This document shows positions 56,346-64,000 of a DNA stretch of 64,000 nucleotides, piece after piece. The notes below the pieces were generated by a model. That model had not been told where the DNA came from. It saw nothing but the letters and a program-made list of their open reading frames with translations, and ran no database searches. The stretch spans positions 528,820,971 to 528,884,970 of the forward strand of contig CM062297.1 in the NCBI GenBank assembly GCA_031216915.1, read 5' to 3'. This DNA is from Pictodentalium vernedei (taxonomy: Eukaryota > Mollusca > Scaphopoda > Dentaliida > Dentaliidae). Position 1 is the first letter of the stretch. Each line of letters opens with the position of its first letter. Made by a program: the position numbers and the translations under genes.

Positions 56346-57004
56346 TGGTGCATGAACCCTGTCACCAATGAGTGCCAGAATGCTGTGCTTCTTTTGTGCA
56401 TGCACAAAACAAGTGCAGAGGTTCAGCATTCTGACCAGGGCGCTGCAATGACTCAGTACTGTCGCTGTGGCAGCACAAAGCAAGCGACATGAGCATCCCG
56501 CTGATGTAGCAAGGATGCATGCAATCTACTCGTGGTCGCAGCAATAAATCAATCTTGTCCTCTGCGACTGCAGTAAGCTTAATCAGACTCTCACTATGTG
56601 CCTCTCCCATCCTTATTACGCTCACTATGTCTCTCTCCCAATCTTTTTGCACTCTTACTGCACTGCCACAAGGTGTTATGGACTGGTTCCCAGTCATAGA
56701 ACGCCCACACAGTGCTGCCACTGCGACTAATACTCATTATATGTCCAAGCTTGACAAATGGCATTCTTCCGACGTTTGCAGCAGGTTTACAGTACGATCT
56801 CACTTTGAAATGTGATCTGCTCACCCACACAGCGTAGAAAACAGACTGATGACTGGAGCGCGCAGGATGCTCAGAATAATATGTTTATAGAACTGAGCAG
56901 TGTCAAATATGTTCTGGGTGAAAATAATGGATTAACCCTCAATCTTACAAATTTACAGCACACATTTTTCCCAGTGGGAACCCTGGGATTTTAAGCCATG
57001 CTTG
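56346..57004. other. GC-richer island, unassigned
   Basis: A locally higher GC stretch with an open minus-strand frame (56362-56721, 119 codons) that I cannot relate to any family. A GTGCATGCAC palindrome sits near 56397. It may be a fragment of an unrecognised mobile element. Confidence 0.35.
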
Positions 57005-57110
57005 TTTAATGTTCTGAACAAGCTTTGTTTTACTGGTAAAATAGGATTCGGTCACCACTGCCTGGGGTGTTGCAACACTTGCAATGTTTTCCCAAACACC
57101 GAAACATGAT
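57005..57110 (+). repeat. dispersed repeat J, copy 3
   Basis: ACAAGCTTTGTTTTACTGGT, AAAATAGGATTCGGTCACCA and GCCTGGGGTG are J blocks. Confidence 0.5.
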
Positions 57111-57248
57111 TAATTTTCACTTTAAGAGACAATTCCATGAAGGGTGATGAGATATGCCTTTGAAGCAAATATAGAAATACAACAAAATTTGAATGATTAC
57201 TTTTTGAGATTTTGCTGGGCAGCTTTGGTCAACTCATCGGGTGAGGAG

Positions 57249-57501
57249 TTAACAGGCTGAGTGCTAAAAGCCCATATTTGGGCTTTACTCTCAAGTGCAA
57301 GTACAGCAACTCAAAGGCTTCAAACTCTGTGGATGTCTTTCACATTATCTTTGAAAATAAATAATTTAGTCTGTGGGAACTTTCTTTGTAGCAATTTATG
57401 GAAGAGTGCCTTAATCAGGCACTCTTCCATAAATTGTTACAAGACAAAAACTTGTGAACAAATTTTGACGACTAAAAATAATTCAGCTCTCTACCAGTTA
57501 A
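57249..57501 (-). repeat. TTAA MITE family C
   Basis: TTAACAGGCTGAGTGCTAAA to GCTCTCTACCAGTTAA. The central hairpin is AATTTATGGAAGAGTGCC and its inverse. Confidence 0.8.
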
Positions 57502-57505
57502 GAGT

Positions 57506-57768
57506 TTGCCCTTTACCTCATACAAACAGAAGTTTACATTTGCAGAAAAATTTCCTGAATAACTAAAAGGTTTCATTTTCTGCCTCGGAATACAGCTTAT
57601 GACCCTACACTGAAATGAGCTCAATTAACTTGCCCCATTTGGGGTCAATAGCCATGTTTTGGAGGCAAAAATTAAATAAAAACAAAAAAAAACAATAAAA
57701 AACTTTAAAGTCAATTTTTTGTGAATAGCACTGGCCTGTTTTGGTTGTTACATAGTTTAACTGGTTAA
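57506..57768 (+). repeat. TTAA MITE family A, diverged
   Basis: GCCCTTTACCTCATACAAAC, the hairpin TACAGCTTATGACCCTACAC with GGGGTCAATAGCCATGTT, and GTGAATAGCACTGGCCTG. It follows family C closely, another adjacent pair. Confidence 0.65.
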
Positions 57769-57970
57769 CAGAATATTGCTGGAGGCTGGAGTAAAGTTTC
57801 TGAACTTGGGATTGCTCAAATCAACTTGCATTTGAATCCAATTTTGTAACTAAAATGTCAAATTCTAAATCATTTTATTTCTTATTTGCATCAATTCCTA
57901 TTAAAAAAGCAAACTTTTGATTGTTTGTTTTACTTAAACTCTTAGTAACATTGTTTAATTATGAACTGAC

Positions 57971-58176
57971 CAGTCTGGGTGAGTCTGTCTTGCTTTAATT
58001 GTGTTAGTTGGTCCGATCAGCTCTCTCCAATATGCAATTGCATCATGTTTTGCCAATACCAGGGCAATTACAGGTCCACTACTCATGTAAGCTACCAAGC
58101 TTGGAAAAAACAGTTTCCCATAATGCTCTGCATAAAAATCACTTGCTTGTTCTGGAGTAAGGCAAACTCTTCTTTT
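57971..58176 (-). CDS. NME5: NME5 internal exon, middle of the kinase fold
   Basis: 206 bases encoding KRRVCLTPEQASDFYAEHYG, then KLFFPSLVAYMSSGPVIALV and LAKHDAIAYWRELIGPTNTI up to THPD. Human NME5, from memory, reads RRKLRLSPEQCSNFYVEKYG and AYMSSGPLVAMILARH here. The block holds helices 2-3 of the NDP-kinase fold and the nucleotide-cleft F-P/M-S-S-G-P region. The acceptor is TTTATTCTAG at 58177 and above, phase 0. The donor is GTCAGT (57970-57965), leaving two bases of a split codon. About 43 N-terminal residues, including the conserved lysine of the I-K-P motif, should lie upstream. I found no such exon between 58177 and 64000. Confidence 0.95.
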
Positions 58177-58756
58177 CTAGAATAAAGATAAAAAAAAATT
58201 TTGAACTGCTGAAAAATATTTCAATAAATCACATTAAGATACAATGGAGTCCACATAATTGGATATCTCTCAATTCAATAACCCTGTTAACTGGTAAAGT
58301 ACTGAATTATTTTTGACCATCCAAATTTGTTCATTCCCGTGGCAGTTCTGGCATTTTCAAAATTTTGCATAACCCATTTATTGTTCACCTGGTCTGAGCC
58401 ATTTCGTAACATTTCGTTCCCCTGTACTTTATTCAGGTAACCCATTAGGTAACCTAAACATATATGCATCACAACTATGCCGATATATGAACTGTTGTAT
58501 CATAGCCAAGTCTTTGCTCTATTGGGCAATATTCTGACGAATAGAGATGAATCCTTAGGAACAATAATGAGGCTGTATTGCAGCAATTTAGATGCATACA
58601 TGTATTAGTTGCATTTATAGCTTAGTCTTGACATGGGTTAGCATTCTGCAGAAAAGTATGACATCCATAATCAATATATGTGGCAGAGACATGAATTATT
58701 GCCATTTCCTGATTTTGTACCTATCTTACATCTCCAGATGATCAACAGTTTAAAAT

Positions 58757-58911
58757 GTTGAGCATCAAGCAACCAATCATCAGCATAGGTGTTTACATCT
58801 GCCTGAAATATAGCTGCTCTGTTGACCAATAATAGGCCAACAGAGTGCTCAGCTATACTTCAGGCAGATGAAAACACCCTTGCAGCTGATGATTGGTTGA
58901 TGCACAACATC
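58757..58911. repeat. 155-bp foldback hairpin
   Basis: Arms of about 70 bp: ATGTTGAGCATCAAGCAACC and GGTTGATGCACAACAT at the outside, CTGCTCTGTTG and CAACAGAGTGC near the loop. Confidence 0.8.
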
Positions 58912-59079
58912 ATTCCACCATTCATTTGTACTAGATCATTCAACTTGGCAGAAATTTTGCACGACCTGGTGACAATTTGGTGCGATCCATTTTTCATTCG
59001 CACATTTTTCATTTTAGGTAACCTCCATGAGACCCAAACAGCCGTTCGCCTCAAATCGACAGGCCTGCATGGGAACCCT

Positions 59080-59205
59080 GAGAAGTGAAGTAGTGCTTGT
59101 TTACTGTGGAAAACAAGCTTTGTTTTACTTGTAAAATAGGACTAGGTCACCAACGCTTGGGGTGGAAGTCCTCTAAAATGGGCAACATGGGTATAAACAT
59201 GAGTT
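59080..59205 (+). repeat. dispersed repeat J, copy 4
   Basis: GGGAACCCTGAGAAGTGAAG, TTTGTTTTACTTGTAAAATA and GGGGTGGAAGTCCTCTAAAA match copy 2. Confidence 0.55.
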
Positions 59206-59559
59206 GTGGTACCTGCCCTTCAGAATAAAGCTCGAATATGGCTTCCAAGACTTTACCAGTTGATGGACTGAATATAACTTACGAACATAAAACCATTTAC
59301 TGTACCTTCAGTACAATCGGACCGGTTAACTGTATATAAGTTCTAGAGTAAAGTCCTGTTAATTGCATAAACAATCTTATGTGTTGAGAAATTAACGTAA
59401 CATCACCAAATTCCCCTTGTCATTGAGCTCTGTCAAACAATATATTATTAGTGAAATATGGTTGTTCATAAACAATATTTTTTCACTAAAGGGAATATTT
59501 TTATACTGTCAAAAGTAAATTACATGGCATCTAAATGAATTATAACAGATCAAGACAGA

Positions 59560-59632
59560 AGTGCAGGAGCCGAGGCTCAAACCATCGACCTCTAGCACAA
59601 CTAGAGGGCTGCCACATCCACAGGGCAGCTGA
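59560..59632 (-). other. possible tRNA-like relic
   Basis: On the minus strand GATGGTTTGAGCCTCGG resembles a B box with mismatches and follows CTAGAGG. No cloverleaf can be folded by eye. It borders element I. Confidence 0.25.
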
Positions 59633-59633
59633 T

Positions 59634-60076
59634 CCCCCCGAAAAAAGTGTGGTCGTCATAAGATTTTCTAAGTTGAAAAGGGGCATAACTCTGGTAAAAT
59701 TAATCAGGACAAACCCATTTTCGAACTTGACCCGTATTTTGATATGTTTGCACCACATATCAAGTTTGGTTACAATCAAACTATCTTGAGGGAAGTTACC
59801 ATCCGGAAACCAAAAATCATAAGATTTTCTAAATTAAAAAGGGGCATAACTCTGGTAATATTAATCAGGATGAACCTGGATTCGAACTTGACCTGTATTT
59901 TTATATGTTTAAGCCACATATCAAGTTTGGTTACAATCAAACTATTTCAAGGGAAGTTATCATCCGGAAACGAAATGTAAATGGACGGACGGACGGACGG
60001 ACGGACAGATGGACGGACGGACAAAAAAAAACGCATGACGACTATATCCCCCGAAACTTTTTTTCGGGGGGATAAA
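59634..60076 (+). mobile_element. small tandem-repeat element I with inverted ends
   Basis: The left edge CCCCCCGAAAAAAGT then GTCGTCAT; the right edge ATGACGACTATATCCCCCGA and then CGGGGGGATAAAAAC. The edges are inverted copies. Two units near 155 bp (AAGGGGCATAACTCTGGTAA; TATCAAGTTTGGTTACAATC) lie between, followed by about ten GGAC units. It is a miniature relative of D and L by design. Confidence 0.65.
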
Positions 60077-60796
60077 AACTGACCAATTTACTACGAGACT
60101 AAGCGATCTAGATCAAACAGGCCAGCTGGTAAATGACCTTTTATACCTCACCCGCTACACTACTCTCATGTTCCTTGCAGTTCAACCCTGGTGAATTGCA
60201 CCCCAGAATGCACATCAGAGTGGTATAGGCAGCCAAGACTTCACAAGATACCACTGCCAAGTCAAAGTGTTACCTTATTATGAGAAAGCAAACAATAAAT
60301 ATAATTTTCCAAGCCTTTAAGGAAACTTTCTGAATCGGTAACGAGGATGAAATGAACATTTTGCGAGAATCAATGTTGATTCTCATTGCTTTCCTTGTGA
60401 GAATTAATTGCACGAATTGATTCTGATTCTCACATGAATTTTAAGCCCTGTCTACTTATAGAAATAAAAAAACAAAAACTTTTTTGATCACAAAACCTTG
60501 AAGGAAATCTATTCTTTGTTATCCACTTTTAATGGTGATCATATACCATTTGTGCTGTTTGGATAGAGAAATGAAAATGGGAGAAACTTTTAAGAAAAGA
60601 AAGCACTTAGCTTTGTTCACACTGTTGGGTGCCAGTTTAGCCAACTGCACTAGAAAAAATAATTTGTCACTAAAACATACCCAATAGGCTAAAAATCTGG
60701 CATTACAAATTTTGTTTTGCTCTTATATAGAAAAATCACCATAGCAATGATGAGAACTGATGGCAATAAAACAAAGGAAAGCGAGAGGATATTACA

Positions 60797-60924
60797 GATT
60801 TCACAAAGTAAACCAAAGTCATGACATTGTGTCAATCAAGTATGGCTGGTCAGTTCAAATGATTTCACAAAGTAAACCAAAGTCATGACATTGTGTCAAT
60901 CAAGTATGGCTGGTCAGTTCAAAT
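60797..60924. repeat. perfect 64-bp tandem duplication
   Basis: The unit from GATTTCACAAAGTAAACC to GGTCAGTTCAAAT occurs twice with no difference, 60797-60860 and 60861-60924. It is very recent or an assembly duplication. Confidence 0.9.
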
Positions 60925-61123
60925 GATTGACAGGTAGAGGATGAGGTGAGAGACCAGTATTTTAGAAAAATACTTTACATGGTCACCTTTCACATCATGC
61001 CAAATGTCCTTGATTGGCAATTAAGCCTTTTTAATAGAACATTATAGGTAAACCTTCAGATTCACAAAAAACAACATTAAATGAGATAAATACTTCACAG
61101 CACTGACACCTGAATACAGTATA

Positions 61124-61553
61124 CAGTAGAATCCTCTTTATTGAATATCCATTTTGCCAGTGAAAATTATTCAATTAACAGGAGTATACAATTAACAGGG
61201 ATTTGGTCAGTTTCCTGTGTTCTGGGGGTAAACTGAGCATTTATTCTATTATATCTTGTTTGACAGAGCTCATAGAGCTCTGTCAAACAAGATATAATAG
61301 AATAAATGCCTGTATTGGATGTTGTGAGGCCAGAAAGGTTGATAAATAAGGGGAATTTGGTGCGTGTCATAGTAATTGCTTCGACATATTACAAAAATTT
61401 ATATACAATTAACAGGAGTTTACTCTACAACCCATATGCAATTAACAGATCAAATTTGTACTAAAGGTATGGTAAATGGTTTTGTGTTTGAAAATTATAT
61501 TCAATTAACAGGGATATACAATTAAGAGATATCCATTTAAGTGGGCCCCACTG
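61124..61553. mobile_element. pogo/Tigger-like MITE family N, complete
   Basis: 430 bp flanked by TA. It has terminal inverted repeats CAGTAGAATCCTCTTTATTG and, inverted, CAGTGGGGCCCACTTAAATG. CAG-starting repeats with TA targets are typical of pogo/Tc1-type elements. The centre is a 73-bp perfect hairpin (61237-61309). Noncoding. Confidence 0.75.
61237..61309. repeat. perfect hairpin, 35-bp arms
   Basis: Arms of 35 bp pair without mismatch around a 3-base loop at 61272-61274. The inner arm is TTGTTTGACAGAGCTC, also the core of family B MITEs. Confidence 0.9.
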
Positions 61554-61818
61554 TATCAACAGTAATTAGGAAATTAGTCTATTATCTTAGTACAACAATG
61601 TGTTTGATATTCAGTTTGAGACTTTTTTAAGTCATTGGCACAGATAAAATGTTGACAGATGCTCCCAGTTCCTCCCACCCCACACTTAAAATTTTGTAGT
61701 TCCCCCCACCCCATACACATACTTAAAATTTTGTAGGAAAAGAAATCTTGAAAAACTGTCAGTTCATGCTCAGATAGATATCAAATGTTAGAATCAAGGA
61801 GCTTTACACTTTGAAGAC
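61554..61818. other. unassigned spacer
   Basis: A C-rich CCTCCCACCCCACACTTAAA stretch occurs twice in variant form. Nothing else is recognised. Confidence 0.4.
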
Positions 61819-61900
61819 AGTGATAAAGAGTGCCAAATGTGTAATTTGGGAGAAATGGAGACATTGAAACACTTTCTATTTGAATGTCCAAATTATCAGT
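61819..61900 (+). pseudogene. LINE C-terminal zinc-cluster fragment
   Basis: The frame reads DKECQMCNLGEMETLKHFLF then ECPNYQ. This matches the Cys-His end of the LINE at 51248-51300 (CSCGERETTEHFLFKCPNY) in spacing. A stop follows and no upstream part is seen. It is a short relic of another LINE copy, as 5' truncation leaves. Confidence 0.7.
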
Positions 61901-63741
61901 AAGACAGAAAAAGACTCACTATAGGAGCATAATGGGGAAGTATGTAGGATAGGAGAGTGAAGGGTGGGTGGTTATTGGGTGACCCAAAAGAGAGGGTTAA
62001 TATGCTCATCGGTACAATTGGGAAGAATGAAGAGCAGATATCATCAAAATGTTCATCTCCAGGTGTTGAAGAAAGAATAGGCATAGAGACGAGCTGGAAT
62101 TTGGAGCACAGGATTAATCAATGTATTCTCTTCTGAGAACTGCATTCAATAAGCAGCTGACCAAAGTGTTATGATTATTGTGTGGACAAAGATCTTTTAA
62201 AAAAAAATCCCGAGTGAAGGGAGAGAGATGCACTTAATCCACAATTGTGCCCAATGTATACATTAAAACACACCAGTTTATATACCATCACCAGCTGTTT
62301 TTCCAAGTACTCTGCCTTTCTACACATACTTCTCACTGGCCTCAGGACTGTTAAACCATTTAAATCATCGGCAAATAGTCTCAAAATAAGTTGTAAATGC
62401 ACACTAGATGCAGGGAGGGATATATTGACTTGAAACCAAAGTAATCAATCACTTTCTTCAATATAGGGCTCAGAAGCACCCACCCATCTCATCAGTTTAG
62501 CAGCAAAACAGAGTTTGACACTAAAATATTCATGTTGGCAAAAAAATTGACACCAGGCACTTCTGGGACAGTGGGAACACTGCATAAAAGGTTGTTTCTC
62601 TTAAATCTACGTGAACCCACAACATAATTGGAACTAAGCAATAGGCCTTTAGATTAGTCTAATTTAAAATGCAGTCTGGTGAAACAAAAAAATCATTTTT
62701 GCCCTCTGTTTCTGATACTTTTAACTTTTTTCTTTCTCTTAAAAACATAGGTTACAGTGCCCACATGTATGTTATGAGTATTTCCTGTTACTGCTGGTCT
62801 TCCCCTTGACCTAATGTTTACACTAGCAGAGTTTCCCAGAGAAAAGCAACCAAGCAATAGACATGACACTGTAAAATTTTGGCAGACTGTTTCTAAACCC
62901 TCAAAATTTGGGCATACAGTAATTACTATTGTTTGTGCACAGTCTTTATTGTTGTTAATTTGGAATAATGTAAAGGCATGCTCAGCTGGCATGCTAAGGA
63001 AACACTGAACAGATCCAAAGCTAGTCGAGGTGCCAAGGGAAGAGTCCTTCTCCTCCTCTCATCACCCATGACCATGTCTGTCCAGGAATTTTTGTGGCCA
63101 ATGGAAAAATTGTTGGTTGCTTGAATGCCAACATTCATCTCAAAGCTGCTAATTTGACAAAAAGCTAACCATTCAGTGAAACCACAATTTTCATTCTGGA
63201 AAACTATCCTTATGTTTTCAATATCTTTTGTATGAAAGTGTTACAAGCATATGACAATCAAGTAGTTATGTATACAATCAATTTTAAACAAAAGTAATTC
63301 TTTAAAATAATAATTAATGAATGCTCACGACCTGTTTCATTAATTAATGTATAATTAAACCTTTTTTTCTGTCCATGCATTTTCAAGCAAGATGATTGGC
63401 TAAAGTATTTCTTTTCTTTTTTTTCATAACACAATTAACTGAAAAAATGCATTTAGCCCCGCCCTAAACCATGCCCCAATGTCGGTCTTAAAAATTACGT
63501 TGCACAGTGTCGAAGGAGAACTTCTGCACGCTCATATAATTTCAAAATGAAAAGCAATTAATATTTACCTCATCACATTAAAAAGATTTATAAAAACAAT
63601 GAAATCCTTAACATGATTTTTATTCCGTGTTCAATTTTTTATATGCAATATGTGATCATTTGCGTTCATCATTATACCCAAATCAAACGTAAACAATGAC
63701 CGGTCATAAAGACGTTGATGACATAAACAAATGAAACTCAC
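61901..63741. other. unassigned sequence
   Basis: AT-rich with scattered short frames. I searched for the missing NME5 N-terminal exon (an I-K-P-D motif on the minus strand) and did not find it. Confidence 0.4.
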
Positions 63742-63791
63742 GCCAACAAAGCCTGAATGAACTCTTTGTGGACAAGTTCAACCAACTTCAT
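63742..63791 (-). CDS. possible short first coding exon
   Basis: A minus-strand ATG at 63791 opens MKLVELVHKEFIQALL, followed by a good donor (GC then GTGAGT, 63741-63736). The frame is also open upstream to a TAA near 63871 (QFVNVEFNINPAD before the methionine). It does not resemble NME5's N-terminus. It is either the start of an unrecognised gene or a false exon. Nothing after it could be linked. Confidence 0.25.
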
Positions 63792-64000
63792 GTCAGCTGG
63801 GTTTATATTGAACTCCACATTTACAAACTGTGTTTTCAATTTCTCGGGAAATGGTTGTTGTTGTTGTTATTTGTTGATCACATTAAGCTGATTAAAGACT
63901 GGTGAGTTCTCACAGGTACTTTTAACTCTATACCGTTGCACAGTGCTTCAAAAATAAAACTAAAAATAATGATGCAATATGGACGTAGACAGCCAGTTAT
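63792..64000. other. right edge, unassigned
   Basis: A GTT trinucleotide run (63853-63869) and no recognised exon. It would be 5' UTR or promoter if 63742-63791 is a real first exon. Confidence 0.3.

Larger units (their letters stand above)
58287..59263 (+). repeat. TTAA MITE family C inside N, itself interrupted
   Basis: The left part is TTAACTGGTAAAGTACTGAA through CCAAATTTGTTCAT. The right part, from about 59208, has CAGAATAAAGCTCGAATATG and ends GACTTTACCAGTTGA. The 0.87 kb between holds a hairpin element and repeat J, so three layers are stacked. Confidence 0.65.
58240..59470 (-). repeat. pogo-like MITE family N, split by MITE C
   Basis: The outer part 58240-58290 reads ACAATGGAGTCCACATAATT and continues at 59263 with TGGACTGAATATAAC and AACATAAAACCATTTACTGT. 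In the intact copy (61124-61553, minus) the join is CCCTGTTAATTGAATATAA, a TTAA. The far end runs out near 59470. Confidence 0.65.

Noticed and set aside
56362-56721. Minus-strand 119-codon frame in the GC-richer island
   Set aside because: No recognisable domain or splice context; kept only as unassigned sequence.
58860-59088. Overlapping open frames on both strands
   Set aside because: They cover a hairpin arm and repeat J inside an interrupted MITE; no protein features.
63457-63520. Possible NME5 N-terminal exon at a TCGGTCTT (K-T-D) site
   Set aside because: The surrounding frame has stops and no match to the kinase N-terminus.

Overview
This is an animal nuclear genomic window: AT-rich, intron-bearing, no bacterial gene density, and dominated by transposable elements. 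The only host gene I recognise with confidence is NME5, a nucleoside diphosphate kinase homologue with a DPY-30 motif that belongs to cilia and flagella. It runs on the minus strand, with four exons between 42.69 and 58.18 kb. A 2A-bearing CR1/L2-type LINE, a DIRS-type fossil, a Meta-like SINE and several families of tandem-repeat elements with short hairpin ends fit a marine invertebrate. I favour a lophotrochozoan, perhaps a bivalve mollusc. That placement is inference, not proof. || Layout. 0-0.33 kb: possible exon of an unrecognised gene. 0.37-6.4 kb: two TTAA-type MITEs, each split by a long tandem-repeat element (called G and F here); a third (E) lies inside G. 7.1-7.9 kb: more MITEs and a promoter-like palindrome pair. 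8.7-12.2 kb: fossil DIRS-type retroelement. 13-17.7 kb: MITEs, long hairpins and a tandem-repeat element (D) inside a MITE. 19.2-26.7 kb: a repeat split by a 3-kb F element, then a third F copy carrying a Tc1 transposon. 27-32 kb: foldback elements and a second D element. 33-40.4 kb: G-type and H arrays with a SINE. 42.7-58.2 kb: NME5 exons, with introns filled by MITEs, a full-length 7-kb LINE and a third D element. 58.2-62 kb: nested pogo-like and TTAA MITEs, a small array and LINE debris. 63.7 kb: possible short first exon. || How it fits together. Elements are stacked by age. Small MITEs with TTAA or TA target sites came first. Tandem-repeat elements resembling Helentron-type non-autonomous elements then inserted into them, mostly at T-runs and apparently without target duplication; a LINE and a Tc1 copy followed. 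Several host sites can be read directly by comparing split and unsplit copies. NME5 is interrupted only in introns. Its visible exons keep frame and match the vertebrate protein from the middle of the kinase domain to the stop. About 43 N-terminal residues were not found and should lie beyond the right edge. || The most unusual item is a 49-bp minisatellite starting at the 5' splice site of the third visible NME5 exon. It repeats a donor-like motif four times.
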